Notes: generated by a model not told the origin, from the sequence alone. 64,000 nt of DNA from Crossiella sp. SN42 (GCF_023897065.1 NZ_JAMHIV010000003.1:124001-188000), one strand, 5' to 3'. Positions 1 through 8,628 are shown, numbered from the stretch's first letter. Numbers and translations: made by a program.

Positions 1-217
1 GATAGGCATCCAGAGCAGCCCGAACCGCATCGGTGTCACCAACAGGAACTGTTGAGGTCGGCATTCCGGTGGATGTCGGCGGCCCGGACAACGGTTCGCT
101 GGGCAGTGCACTGTCTCCTGTCGGTTGTTTCACCGCGCCGCAGCCGGACGCCAATATCACCGCGCCTGCGGCGATCGCTGCCCGGAGACGAAGCGAGTCG
201 CGACAAGTTGCCCACAT
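1..217 (-). CDS. Exported lipoprotein, N-terminal part (runs off the window)
   Basis: The gene reads leftward and is cut by the window edge, so only 72 codons are present. The start ATG at 217 follows a strong GGAGGAGA ribosome site. The N-terminus has basic residues, a hydrophobic stretch (about residues 13-24) and a lipobox LASGC with Cys26, so it should be a membrane-anchored lipoprotein. A Pro/Ser/Thr-rich linker follows. Function is not recognisable. It is transcribed divergently from the exported protein gene at 463, and each promoter contains one arm of the same 40-bp inverted repeat, which suggests co-regulation. Confidence 0.7.
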   Translation of the reverse strand, partial: MWATCRDSLRLRAAIAAGAVILASGCGAVKQPTGDSALPSEPLSGPPTSTGMPTSTVPVGDTDAVRAALDAY

Positions 218-268
218 GATCTCTCCTCCATCGATTGGTCTTTCTATCTGATACCAGCACGGGGGCAC

Positions 269-395
269 CGGACTGCAAGGTGTGTACGACCGGACACCTC
301 TGCCCGTAAGGCGGACCCGGTTCGACTGCCGTCCCCCGTTCGGGTATTTGATCGGTACGGGCACAAGTGTCCGGTCGTACGTACCTTGCGGTCCG
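269..395. repeat. 40-bp imperfect inverted repeat between divergent exported-protein genes
   Basis: Arms at 269-308 and 356-395 match at 35 of 40 positions when one is reverse-complemented, with a 47-nt spacer. Each arm contains GTACGACCGGACAC. The repeat is nearly centred between start codons at 217 (minus) and 463 (plus). The layout is that of two copies of one promoter/operator facing outward, or of a single large dyad. Confidence 0.75.
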
Positions 396-462
396 TTGGT
401 GTCAGTCGGATAAACAGGGGGCATTGCACAACGTGGGTCACATGGAAGGAGGTTGATCATTC

Positions 463-822
463 ATGAAGACGAAACTTGTTGTTGTAGGAGCTACTGCCCT
501 GACCGGTGTGTTGTCGGCGGTCGGTCTGACAGGATCGCCCGCGTCCGCCGAAGTGCGCCAGCTGACCTCAATGCAGGCCGTCGTTTGCGAGTACACGGCC
601 CCGGCTGGGACTGGCGCATACGGTCACCCTCAATACACCTTCTATGAATCTCACATTCGATACTTCCCCCGAGGCAGTGTTGTGTGGGCATCCCCGACGA
701 TCGTGATCAACACAGCGAATCACTACGACTTCGCAGTACGTGAGCTGGCTGGGTCGGGTGGCGGCTGGGTGTCAGCGGAGCGGCTCCGCAGGACGGGCGC
801 CAAGTGCCACGAGCTGCGTTAA
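463..822 (+). CDS. Small exported protein of unknown function
   Basis: This 119-residue protein has a typical Sec signal peptide: Lys at 2 and 4, a hydrophobic core at about 5-25, and a likely cleavage site after SPASA at residue 29. The mature part is about 90 residues with two cysteines (in VVCEY and AKCHE) that could form a disulfide, and many Tyr, Trp and Gly residues. The start is supported by AAGGAGG 11 bases upstream. No family was recognised with confidence; a small SH3-like or inhibitor-like fold is possible. It is divergent from the lipoprotein gene at 1-217 and lies just before the Tad operon. Confidence 0.65.
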   Translation: MKTKLVVVGATALTGVLSAVGLTGSPASAEVRQLTSMQAVVCEYTAPAGTGAYGHPQYTFYESHIRYFPRGSVVWASPTIVINTANHYDFAVRELAGSGGGWVSAERLRRTGAKCHELR

Positions 823-931
823 CTACAAGACCCGAGGAGGCAGACCATGTCCGGTCATCAGGTCGCACCAGCCGTTCGCCACTACGCAGACGCCGCCGGA
901 GCGGCGGCACTACTTGATCGAGGAGTCCGCC

Positions 932-1567
932 ATGTCCGCTGCCGTGGTCTGCGGGCTCTTTGGGATGACCACGGGGCCGGTGCTCGCGGTCTGCCTGCTC
1001 CGATTCGGCGCGAACCTGGATCCGCGGCATGTGCAGCACCGCGGTGTGGTGGTGATGCTCGCCGGGCTGGTGCTGCTGGCCTGCCTGGGTGCTCGCCGTG
1101 CGGGCGATCCGGCGTTGCCGGCCTGGTGCTGGCTGGTGGCGCTGGGCCTGGTCCTAGCGGCCATCGACTGGGATTGTCGGCGCCTGCCGCATCCGCTCAC
1201 CGCCGCGCTGGGGTTCGGCGGGTTGATCCTGCTGGCCGCGGCGTCGGCGTGGCTGGGCGAGTTCGGCGGTTTGGGGCGCGGCGTGGTTGCCGCGGCCGTG
1301 GTCGGGGTCGTGACGGTGGTCCTGCACGTGGTGCAGCCCGCCGGGTTCGGTGGCGGCGACGCGGTGTTGTTGCCGGTGCTGTCGCTCTTTCTGGGCTACT
1401 TGGGCTGGGAGCACCTGTTTCGCGGGATCGGGTTGTCGATCCTGCTGACGGGAGTGGTCGCGGTGGGGTTGCTGGTCGCTGGTCGTGCTCGGTGGGGGCA
1501 GGGCGCCGGGTTTCCGGCGGGACCTGCGCTGATCGCCGGGGCGCTGCTCATCGTGATCTTCCACTGA
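932..1567 (+). CDS. tadV: Prepilin peptidase, A24 family (TadV/CpaA-like)
   Basis: This 211-residue integral membrane protein has about six hydrophobic segments. It is predicted to be the aspartic peptidase that cleaves, and in some families methylates, type IV prepilins at the inner membrane. The two catalytic aspartates are visible: D79 in AAIDWDCRRLP, seven residues before the conserved Pro, and D143 in the GGGD motif of GFGGGDAVLLP. ATG 932 is chosen because GAGGAG lies just upstream and the family begins near this point. An upstream in-frame start at 740 would overlap the preceding gene and add non-homologous sequence. It heads the Tad operon, whose Flp-like substrate is encoded at 7889. 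Confidence 0.85.
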   Translation: MSAAVVCGLFGMTTGPVLAVCLLRFGANLDPRHVQHRGVVVMLAGLVLLACLGARRAGDPALPAWCWLVALGLVLAAIDWDCRRLPHPLTAALGFGGLILLAAASAWLGEFGGLGRGVVAAAVVGVVTVVLHVVQPAGFGGGDAVLLPVLSLFLGYLGWEHLFRGIGLSILLTGVVAVGLLVAGRARWGQGAGFPAGPALIAGALLIVIFH

Positions 1568-1607
1568 CCGCGGCTCGCTCGCCGCACCGAACGGAATGGA
1601 GCCGACC

Positions 1608-2147
1608 ATGACCCGCTGGCTGACCCTCGTCCTGCTGGCCCCTGGACTCCTGCTCGGCACTGCCTGTACGCCGAAGGACACCACCAGTTCGCCCAAGCCG
1701 AAGTCGTCGACCACGACCCAGCCAGTCGCGCCCACGAGCTCGGCGGCGGATGCCTCGGTAGCGGTGAAGACGGTCTACGAGGAGTTCTGGCAGCTGGCCA
1801 GCACGATCGACAAACGGCCGGAATCGGAGTGGCGGCCCAGCCTCAGCAAGGTCGCGACGGATCCGCAACTGACCAGGAGCGTGCAGGGCTTGGGACTGTT
1901 GCGGGAGCAGTCGATCGCGCTCTACGGCGCGCCCACAGCTCGGATCACCAGCGTGGATGTCGCCGGAAGCCGCGCCACCGTCCAGGACTGCCAGGACGGC
2001 AGCAAGGCCGGACAAGCTGACGCCAAGACCGGGAAACCGAAAACCGTTGGGGTAGAGCGGAATCCGATCACTGCGACCCTGCTGCGCGAAGGGGAAGGGC
2101 GTTGGCGGGTCTCGGATGTGGTGTTCGGGGGAGGTGCGTGCCGATGA
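1608..2147 (+). CDS. Lipoprotein in the Tad pilus operon
   Basis: The 179-residue product starts with a signal peptide ending in lipobox LGTAC (Cys20), followed by a Thr/Ser/Pro-rich linker (about residues 24-45). The globular remainder resembles the NTF2/SnoaL-like domains common in actinobacterial lipoproteins, inferred from the pattern VYEEFWQLAS and the final WRVSDVVFGGG. ATG 1608 has a GGAG site; ATG 1596 in the same frame lacks one. Its stop overlaps the next start as ATGA at 2144-2147, so the two are translationally coupled. It may be a periplasm-side accessory of the pilus, but no specific role can be assigned. Confidence 0.7.
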   Translation: MTRWLTLVLLAPGLLLGTACTPKDTTSSPKPKSSTTTQPVAPTSSAADASVAVKTVYEEFWQLASTIDKRPESEWRPSLSKVATDPQLTRSVQGLGLLREQSIALYGAPTARITSVDVAGSRATVQDCQDGSKAGQADAKTGKPKTVGVERNPITATLLREGEGRWRVSDVVFGGGACR

Positions 2148-3100
2148 TGCCCCCTCGCGCGGTTGCCGTGCTCGCAGTGGTGCTCGCGTTCGCCACGGCG
2201 TCACCGGCCTGGGCAGGAGCGGACCGGGACAGCCCGATCACGGTCGTGCCCGGCGATCTGTTCGGCCACATCGGCGCCCCGACCGTCGACCTCGGTGCCA
2301 CCGCACCCGGCCAACCAGGCCGTCCCGGCCGCGGCGCGAGCGCCCCCGGTGGCCGCGGTGGGCCAGCTCCCGTCTGCACCTACACCCGGGCCGCGCACAG
2401 CCCGTCGGAGATGTTCGGCAAGTACCGGGAGTGGCACGCCGGTTCGCTGGGTGGGGACGGCAAGGTCGCCTACACCCGCACCTGCAACGGGATGACCAGT
2501 GGCTGGGTCACCGGCCCCACCCCGGCACCCGGTGCCGCACCGGTGCCGATCCTGCCCAACCCCGCTGAGCTGGCCGCGCGGGCCTACGAGCAGCTGGTGT
2601 TGCCGTTGCCGGTGCCACGCTTGTCTCCGGACGTCCACCTCGGTGATGGCCGCCGGGCCACGGTGGTCGGTGAGCACACCTGGTTGTGGACCGAGCCGAG
2701 GGTGTGGCGGCCGCAGGTGGAGCGGGTGCAGGCCGGGCCGGTGTGGGCCGAGGTCACCGCGACCCCCACCGCGCTGTCCTTCGACTCCGGCATGGGCCAG
2801 AACCGCTCCTGCACCGGCCCCGGCACCCCCTACACCCGCGCGGCGGGCCTGCACGCGGCCTCCCCGGACTGCGACTTCGTCTACCCCCGTTCCACCCACG
2901 GCCAGCCCGGCGGGCAGGTCCGTACCCGGTTCGCCATCACCTGGTCGGTGAGCTGGACCGGCTCCACCGGCACCGCCCCCGCCGGGGGCCGGCTGCCCGA
3001 GATGGTCTCCCGCGCCGAGCTGCCGCTGGCCGTCGTGGAAGCCCAGGCCCTGCGCCAGGCCCGGCCCGTACCTGCGTTGCTACGTAAGGAAAAGGGGTGA
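2144..3100 (+). CDS. Exported conserved protein in the Tad/ICE operon
   Basis: This 318-residue protein has a signal peptide with cleavage predicted after SPAWA (about residue 25). A Gly/Pro/Arg-rich region covers about residues 50-80, and several Cys and Trp residues follow, including CTYTRA and a GQNRSC segment. No enzyme motif is visible. The start ATG overlaps the previous stop (ATGA) and follows GGGGGAGG. Proteins of this type recur in actinobacterial conjugative elements as exported proteins of unknown function. The location suggests an extracytoplasmic part of the pilus or a surface factor. The stop overlaps a GTG that could start a micro-ORF. Confidence 0.65.
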   Translation: MMPPRAVAVLAVVLAFATASPAWAGADRDSPITVVPGDLFGHIGAPTVDLGATAPGQPGRPGRGASAPGGRGGPAPVCTYTRAAHSPSEMFGKYREWHAGSLGGDGKVAYTRTCNGMTSGWVTGPTPAPGAAPVPILPNPAELAARAYEQLVLPLPVPRLSPDVHLGDGRRATVVGEHTWLWTEPRVWRPQVERVQAGPVWAEVTATPTALSFDSGMGQNRSCTGPGTPYTRAAGLHAASPDCDFVYPRSTHGQPGGQVRTRFAITWSVSWTGSTGTAPAGGRLPEMVSRAELPLAVVEAQALRQARPVPALLRKEKG

Positions 3101-3162
3101 GCAGCATGGGACGCCCTTTCCCCGCCGCGCCCGCCGCCGAGCGGGACGGCACACCGGCTTAG
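3097..3162 (+). CDS. Possible 21-residue micro-ORF coupled to the upstream gene
   Basis: A GTG overlaps the upstream stop (GTGA at 3097-3100) and follows AAGGAAAAGG. It opens a reading frame of 21 codons rich in Pro and Ala, ending in TAG at 3160-3162. It fills the gap before the CpaB-like gene. It may be a real coupled peptide or only a reinitiation bridge. Confidence 0.25.
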   Translation: MSSMGRPFPAAPAAERDGTPA

Positions 3163-3186
3163 GCTCCCCGCTCGGGTGCTGGGGTG

Positions 3187-3786
3187 ATGTTGCCGCGGCG
3201 GCGCCGGTGGTGGCTGGTGGCCACCGCGGTGGTGCTGGCCGCTGCGGCCGGGTACGGCAACTACGAGCTGATCGCCGCCCACGATGCCCGGGTCACGGTG
3301 CTGGTGCTGGCTCGCCCGGTGGACTGGGGTCAGCGGATCACCGAGGCTGACCTCGCCCTGGCCCGCACCGTGGAAGACCCGGCCGCCCGGATGATCCGCG
3401 CGGAGGAGCGCGCCAGCGTGCTCGGCAAGACCGCAGTGGCCGGGTTGCCCGCGGGCAGCGTCCTGGCCCCCCAACACCTCAGCGACACCCCGATCCCGGC
3501 CGCGGACCAGCAGCTGCTCGGTCTGGCATGCAAGCCCGGCCAACTGCCCGCCCGCGGCCTCCGACCCGGTGAGCGGATCCAGGTCACGCCGGTCACCTCC
3601 AACCAGAGCGGTGGCGAGGGTGTTACCAGAGGGGGCACGTTCATCGCCCTGGTGGCGGGGATCGGGACGCCGGATTCCCAGGGCGGGGTCACCGTCGATG
3701 TCCTGATCAGCACCAAGGACGCCGCCGCGGCCACCGCGGCCGCGGCCGGTCCGGTGATCCTCACGCTGCTGGGCCCGGAGAAGTAG
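3187..3786 (+). CDS. cpaB: SAF-domain pilus assembly protein (CpaB/RcpC-like)
   Basis: The product is about 199 residues. A basic start (PRRRR) is followed by one membrane segment (about residues 8-25) and then a SAF-type domain. That domain opens with a VLVLARPVDWGQRITEADL segment, typical of CpaB, Tad-system periplasmic proteins thought to interact with the secretin or to bind glycans. The C-terminal part (about 115-195) resembles the RcpC/CpaB beta-rich domain and ends VILTLLGPEK. The start may be GTG 3184 or ATG 3187. It sits directly upstream of the TadZ-like gene, a standard Tad neighbour. Confidence 0.75.
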   Translation: MLPRRRRWWLVATAVVLAAAAGYGNYELIAAHDARVTVLVLARPVDWGQRITEADLALARTVEDPAARMIRAEERASVLGKTAVAGLPAGSVLAPQHLSDTPIPAADQQLLGLACKPGQLPARGLRPGERIQVTPVTSNQSGGEGVTRGGTFIALVAGIGTPDSQGGVTVDVLISTKDAAAATAAAAGPVILTLLGPEK

Positions 3787-3805
3787 AGGAAGGAGGTCGA
3801 CGGGG

Positions 3806-4622
3806 ATGGCCATGATCGTGCTCGTGTCCGGCAAGTCCGCGCCCGGCGCCACAACCACCGCGGCCGCCCTCGCCCACGGCTGGCCGGCACCGCTGGTGCT
3901 GGCCGACTGCGACCCGCACGGCGGCGACCTCGCCACCGGCTGGTTGTCCACGTGGTGGCTTGGGGGCTGGCTGGGTCTGGGGGTTGGGGTGTTGTCCTTC
4001 GTCACCGCCACCCGCCACACCACCACCGTCACCGCAGACCAGCTCACCGGTCACCTGCAGGCAGCCCCCCCCAGCCCCGCACGCTCGGCTGCTGGCCGGA
4101 CTGGCCGATCCGGGCCAGTCCTCCGCGGTCGGCGACGCCGGCTGGCGCCGCGTGGCCGCGGGGCTGAGCGCGCTGGCTGCTGCGCCGGTCGGTGCGGTGG
4201 ATGTGCTGGCCGACTGCGGGCGGCTGAGCGATGGGGCGGAGGTGCCGTGGCCGGTGCTGGAGGCCGCCGACCTCGTCCTGCTCACCGTGCGCCCCGTCCC
4301 ACGGCACATCCATGCCGCCCAACCCGCCCTGACCGCGCTGCGGCAACGGATCCCGGGTGAGCGGCTCGGGCTGGCGGTGTGCGGGACGAGCGCGCTGGGC
4401 GTGCGCCAACTCCAGGGCCTCTTCGGTGTTCCGGCGCGGGTGAGCCTGCCCGAGGACGCGGAGGCGGCGCGGGTGTTCAGCGATGGCGCCGCCCACCGCA
4501 AGATCGCCCGCACGCTGTTCGCGCGTGTCGCTGCCCGAACCGCCCAGCGCCTGCGGGCCACCACAACCACCGCCAGGTCCGCGCCCTCGGTGCTGGCCGC
4601 AGTGAACGGAACCCCACGATGA
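3806..4622 (+). CDS. tadZ: TadZ/CpaE-like P-loop ATPase, interrupted by a frameshift
   Basis: The first 85-90 codons encode a MinD/ParA-like start (MIVLVSGKSAPGATTTAA) with a divergent Walker A, then VLADCDPHGGDLA, as in CpaE/TadZ proteins that position the pilus machine. The frame then fails. The rest (ARLLAGLADPGQSS through VDVLADCGRLSD to the end at 4622) continues in the +1 frame. The switch falls at a run of eight C at 4065-4072; one C fewer would restore a protein of about 271 residues. The start has an excellent AGGAAGGAGG site and the end overlaps tadA as ATGA. Because all its neighbours are intact, a sequencing error is as likely as a true lesion. Confidence 0.75.
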
Positions 4623-6103
4623 CCATCAACCATCCCGGCCATGCCCCGCCGCTGCGGCGCGCCGGACTCCATGCCGTGCCCACCGCCCCCCGACCGCCGA
4701 GCGAGGCGGCAGGAAGGAGCAGGCCGGACCCCGAGTTGGTGCGCCAGATCCGCCTCGCCGTCGCCGCGCACCAGGAAGAAGTTGACCGGCACAGTGCCCC
4801 CTGCCAAGGTGAGCCCCAAGCCCCCGCCGCCGAGCACGCCCGCGTCCTGGGGCTGGTACAGGAAGAGATCACCGACTGGGTCGTGCGCCGAGCCCAGGCC
4901 GGACATCCGCCGGTGTCGTCGGCCTTCGAGCGTGACCTCGCCCAGGCGGTGATGGCCTCGATGTCCGGGCTTGGCGCGCTGCTGCCGTTGCTGGAGCGTG
5001 AGGACGTGGAGAACATCCACATCCACGGCCACGACCAGGTGTGGCTGGAGCTGGCCGACGGCTCGATGCAGCACTGGCCGTACGTGGTGGCCGACTCCGA
5101 CGCCACCCTGACCGCCATGGTCGCCGACCTCGCCGCCCGGATGGGCCAGACCGCTCGGGAGTTCAGCCCAGCCACCCCGATGGTCTCCTTCCGCCTGCCC
5201 GCCGGGGGTCTGCTCGGCGCCCGGCTTTCGGCGGTGATCGCGGTCTCGGAGCGGCCCCGCATCGCCATCCGCCGCCACCGCCTGCACGAGGCCGGCCTGG
5301 ATGACCTCATCCGCGGCGGGACTGTGGACTCCATCCTGACCGCGTTCCTGCGCGCCGCGGTGCGTGCCGGGAAGAACATCCTGATCACCGGCGGCCCCTA
5401 CACCGGCAAAACCACCTTCCTGCGCACCCTCGCCCGCGAAATCCCCGCCCACGAACACCTCGTCACCGTCGAAGACGACGCCGAACTCGGCCTGCACCTG
5501 CTCGGCACCCACCCGGTGGTCACCCCTCTGGAAACGCGGCAGGCCAACGCCGAAGGCGTCGGCGAGATCACCCTGGACGACCTGCTCAAGCAAACCCTGC
5601 GCCACTCACCCAGCAGGGTCCTCGTCGGCGAGGTCCGCGCCGGAGAGGTCACCTCCCTGCTACGCGCGCTGGGCAACGGCGCGGCCGGGGGCATGGCCAC
5701 CCTGCACGCCGCCTCCACCACCGCGGTCCCCGACCGGATCGCCGCCCTCGGCCAACTCGCCACCCCGCCGTTGCCGGTGGAGGCCGCCTACCGCTGGACC
5801 GCCTCAGCAGTCCACCTGGTGGTGCAGCTGGCCAAGGCCGACCACCACGACCCCACCACCGGCCGCTCCAGCCGCCAGCGCTTCGTCACCGAGATCGCCG
5901 AAGTCGGCCCGATCGGCGAGGCCGGCCGCCCCGACCTCACCGCCCTGTTCAGCCCCCGCCCAGTCGACGGCCGCGCGATCCCGGACTTCCCGCCCAGCCC
6001 GGCCCTGCTGGCCGACCTGGTCCGCCACGGCTTCAACCCCGCCCTGCTCCAGCAGGGCGACGGGGACTGGCAACCCGCCCTGCTCCGCCGGGACCTGCCA
6101 TGA
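4619..6103 (+). CDS. tadA: TadA/CpaF-type pilus assembly ATPase
   Basis: This 494-residue cytoplasmic secretion ATPase of the type II/IV superfamily is predicted to power assembly of the Tad pilus. Visible motifs are Walker A GGPYTGKTT (about 258-266), the Asp box VTVEDDAEL (282-290), Walker B with RVLVGEVRAGE (about 333-343) and the His box GGMATLHAAS (357-366). The N-terminal 90 residues are Pro/Ala-rich then helical, as in CpaF proteins. Start ATG 4619 overlaps the preceding stop (ATGA); earlier starts in this frame lie inside the TadZ gene. It overlaps tadB by four bases. Confidence 0.92.
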   Translation: MTINHPGHAPPLRRAGLHAVPTAPRPPSEAAGRSRPDPELVRQIRLAVAAHQEEVDRHSAPCQGEPQAPAAEHARVLGLVQEEITDWVVRRAQAGHPPVSSAFERDLAQAVMASMSGLGALLPLLEREDVENIHIHGHDQVWLELADGSMQHWPYVVADSDATLTAMVADLAARMGQTAREFSPATPMVSFRLPAGGLLGARLSAVIAVSERPRIAIRRHRLHEAGLDDLIRGGTVDSILTAFLRAAVRAGKNILITGGPYTGKTTFLRTLAREIPAHEHLVTVEDDAELGLHLLGTHPVVTPLETRQANAEGVGEITLDDLLKQTLRHSPSRVLVGEVRAGEVTSLLRALGNGAAGGMATLHAASTTAVPDRIAALGQLATPPLPVEAAYRWTASAVHLVVQLAKADHHDPTTGRSSRQRFVTEIAEVGPIGEAGRPDLTALFSPRPVDGRAIPDFPPSPALLADLVRHGFNPALLQQGDGDWQPALLRRDLP

Positions 6104-6987
6104 CCGCGGCTGCGGTGCTGCTGGGCGCGGTCATGGTGACCGCGGTGCTGCTGGCCCTCTCCGGCCTGCACCGCACCGCCCCGCGACCGCCCCGAGCCGG
6201 TCATGACCCCCACCGTCCCGGAGCGGCGCGGGCGCGGCTCCCACACTGGAGCACGCTGCGCCCCCTCCTGCTGGCCTGCACCGCCGCCGGGCTGGCGTGG
6301 TGGGCCACCAGTTGGCCGGTCGCCGCCCTGGCGGCCGGGCTCGCCGCCGCGCTGCTGCCGCGGGTGGTGGCGCAACCGGGCAACCGCCACCTGATCACCA
6401 CCCTGGAAGCGGTGGCGGAGTGGACCCGCCGGTTGGCCGACCTGCTCGGCACCGGCGCCGGAGGCCTGGAAGCGGCGATCATCGCCAGCGCCCGCACCGC
6501 CCCCGCCGCAATCACCGAGCACGTCCACGCCCTGGCGGCCTCCACACGCGGAGGCGGGCTGGAACCGGCGCTGTGGACCTTCGCCCGCGAACTCAACCAC
6601 GCCGCCGCGCACCGGGTGGTGGCCTGCCTGATCCTGCGACACCGCTCCGGCGGCCGCGGCCTGATCCCGATCCTGGACGAGCTGGCCCGCTCCCTGCGCC
6701 ATGACGTCGCCGCGCGCCGCCAGGTCGAAGCCGACCGCGCCAAAGTGCGCACCAGCGTCCGCGCGCTGCTGGCCATCATCACCGTGATGACCGTCGGCCT
6801 GCTGGCCGCCAGCGAGGACTACCTCACGCCCTTCGACAGCGCCGTCGGGCAGCTGTGGCTGGCCGTGGTGGCCGGAATGATCGGCCTGGCCTGCACCTGG
6901 CTCGCCGCGCTCACCCGTCCCCGACCCGAACCGGGATTCCTCCACCACACCCGAACCCCGGGTGCCGGACGGGGGTGGTGGTCATGA
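6100..6987 (+). CDS. tadB: TadB-like inner-membrane platform protein
   Basis: This 295-residue T2SSF-type protein has hydrophobic segments at about 5-22, 48-85, 220-237 and 250-270 around a cytoplasmic helical domain. The motif CLILRHRSGGRGLIPILDEL is characteristic of TadB. It should form the membrane platform with TadC and interact with the TadA ATPase. Both ends overlap neighbours through ATGA, so it belongs to the single operon. Confidence 0.88.
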   Translation: MTAAAVLLGAVMVTAVLLALSGLHRTAPRPPRAGHDPHRPGAARARLPHWSTLRPLLLACTAAGLAWWATSWPVAALAAGLAAALLPRVVAQPGNRHLITTLEAVAEWTRRLADLLGTGAGGLEAAIIASARTAPAAITEHVHALAASTRGGGLEPALWTFARELNHAAAHRVVACLILRHRSGGRGLIPILDELARSLRHDVAARRQVEADRAKVRTSVRALLAIITVMTVGLLAASEDYLTPFDSAVGQLWLAVVAGMIGLACTWLAALTRPRPEPGFLHHTRTPGAGRGWWS

Positions 6988-7883
6988 ACTCCACCGGCCT
7001 GGCTGTCGCACTGGGCGTCTGCGCGGGGCTGGCGCTGGCACTGCTGATCGCCGCAGTGGCACCACCGGCGCAGGTGAACCTCGTCATCGCCATGACCCGA
7101 GCCCAAGACCGCCTCGCCCAACCCGACACGACCGAAGTGCACCCGCAGCGCCAGCGGTGGCGGCCGGGGACGGTGCTTGCGGTGCTCGCCGAGCGCTCGG
7201 CGAACTCGACCTGCCGCTGGTGGGGCGCACCAGTAGTCGAGCTGGAGTTGTTGCAGCACACCATGACCCGCTACGTCGCCGCACGCCTGGGCTGGGCTGC
7301 GCTGGCCGGTGCCACCGTCGTCCTGACCGGCACCGTCTTCGACGCCGATGCCCTCGCCGTTGTGGTGCTGGCCGGTGCTGGTGCCGTCGGCGGGTCGCTG
7401 ATCCCGGCGGCGCGGGTCCGGCGGGCGGCGGGAGCGGCACGTGCGGAGTTCGCGCGGACCCTGGCCTCCTACCTCGAACTCGTCGCCCAGGAACGCGCCG
7501 CCGGAGCCGCCGCGACCCCAGCCTTGGTGCAGGCCGCCTCGCTGGGCAGCGGCTGGGTGTTCACCCGCATCCGCGGCATCCTCGCCAGTGCCCGCCGCAC
7601 CGGCACCCCAGTCTGGGACGCGCTCTCCGCATGGGGGCAACGGTTCCAGGTGCCGGCGATGGCCGAGCTGGCCGACATCGTGGCCACCGCTGCCGACGGC
7701 GCCGCCGTCTACACCACCCTGACCGCCAAGGCCGCCGCGCTGCGCCACGCCGCCCTGGCCACCGACCGGGAAGAAGCCAACCGCCGCTCCGAAGCCCTCG
7801 TCGGGCCCCTGGCCTGCCTGCTGATCGCCTTCATGGTCCTCATCATTTACCCGCTGTTTGCCCGCATCCTGGAAAGGACGTGA
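6984..7883 (+). CDS. tadC: TadC-like inner-membrane platform protein
   Basis: The 299-residue product starts at ATG 6984, overlapping tadB (ATGA). It has N-terminal membrane segments (about 7-27 and 95-140), a soluble helical domain with the T2SSF-like segment GTPVWDALSAWGQRFQVPAM, and a C-terminal membrane segment (LACLLIAFMVLIIYPLFA). With TadB it should form the assembly platform. An in-frame ATG at 6855 lies within tadB and was not used. Confidence 0.88.
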   Translation: MNSTGLAVALGVCAGLALALLIAAVAPPAQVNLVIAMTRAQDRLAQPDTTEVHPQRQRWRPGTVLAVLAERSANSTCRWWGAPVVELELLQHTMTRYVAARLGWAALAGATVVLTGTVFDADALAVVVLAGAGAVGGSLIPAARVRRAAGAARAEFARTLASYLELVAQERAAGAAATPALVQAASLGSGWVFTRIRGILASARRTGTPVWDALSAWGQRFQVPAMAELADIVATAADGAAVYTTLTAKAAALRHAALATDREEANRRSEALVGPLACLLIAFMVLIIYPLFARILERT

Positions 7884-7888
7884 ACCCC

Positions 7889-8146
7889 ATGCCCCGCATC
7901 GCCAGAGCCCCCATCCGGTTGAGGAATCGGTGGGACCGGCTCGCCTTGCAGATCCTGCTGTTCTCCGCTGCGGCCGAGCCGCCGCGAAGGTTCCCGCGTA
8001 AGCGGCGCCGGGTTCGCCGGGGTGGTGACGAGGGTGTCGAGACCGTGGAGATCGCCATCGGCATTGCCCTGGCCGTCGGTGTCGCGCTGCTGGTCTGGGC
8101 CGCCTACAAGGTCTTCGTCCAGAAGTACCTCAACCAGCTCCCCTAG
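7889..8146 (+). CDS. flp: Flp-like type IVb prepilin
   Basis: This 85-residue protein has a strongly basic leader and a prepilin-type site: Gly46 followed by DEGVE, placing Glu at +5 of the mature chain. A 20-residue hydrophobic helix (AIGIALAVGVALLVWAAYKV) and a short polar tail follow. This is the layout of Flp pilins processed by A24 peptidases such as the one at 932. The leader is long (about 46 residues), which is unusual. GGAAAGGA precedes the start. It is the likely major subunit of the pilus. Confidence 0.8.
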   Translation: MPRIARAPIRLRNRWDRLALQILLFSAAAEPPRRFPRKRRRVRRGGDEGVETVEIAIGIALAVGVALLVWAAYKVFVQKYLNQLP

Positions 8147-8160
8147 CCGGTGACCCAACC

Positions 8161-8628
8161 ATGGACAATACCACCCTCCACACCAGACACACCGGCACAC
8201 CGCGACCGCGGTCGCGGTCGCGGTGGGGTGATCGGGGTGCGGCGACCGTGCAGTTGGCGGTGCTGCTGCCGATGCTGTTCCTGCTGTTCGCCCTGGCCAC
8301 CCAGCTCGGGATCCTCTGGTACGCCCGCAACGTATGCCAGGCCGCCGCCCAGGCCGGGCTGCAAGCCGCCCGCACGGTCACCGGTACCCCCGCCGACAGC
8401 CACACCGCCGCCAGCTCGTTCCTGGCCCGCGCCGGCACCGGCCTGCTCACCCACGCCACGGTCGGCGCCACCAGCAGCCCGACGGTGGTGCGGGTGGAGG
8501 TCTCGGCCACCGTGCCCCGCCTGCTCCCCATCCCCGGGCTGGAGCTGCGCATCACCCGCAGCGTCACCGGCCCCAGGGAACGCTTCACCACCCCCAGCGA
8601 CACCAACACCGCCGGGAGCCCGCGGTGA
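8161..8628 (+). CDS. tadE: TadE-like pseudopilin
   Basis: The 155-residue protein has an Arg-rich leader and then GDRGAATVQLAVLLPMLFLL, a TadE-type motif. A membrane helix (about residues 28-50) is followed by an extracytoplasmic domain. The conserved N-terminal Glu of TadE is replaced by Gln (VQLAV), a deviation from the family. It is the first of three consecutive pseudopilin-like genes. Its stop overlaps the next start as GTGA. Confidence 0.8.
   Translation: MDNTTLHTRHTGTPRPRSRSRWGDRGAATVQLAVLLPMLFLLFALATQLGILWYARNVCQAAAQAGLQAARTVTGTPADSHTAASSFLARAGTGLLTHATVGATSSPTVVRVEVSATVPRLLPIPGLELRITRSVTGPRERFTTPSDTNTAGSPR

Noticed and set aside
847-1611. Open frame starting after a strong GAGGAGG site at 847
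   Set aside because: Past 932 it overlaps the prepilin peptidase frame, which has the two catalytic Asp motifs. The 847 frame encodes Arg/Ala-rich low-complexity sequence.
3761-5605. Minus-strand open frame of 614 codons opposite the Tad genes
   Set aside because: It covers genes with clear TadZ/TadA motifs on the plus strand and has no family signal of its own.
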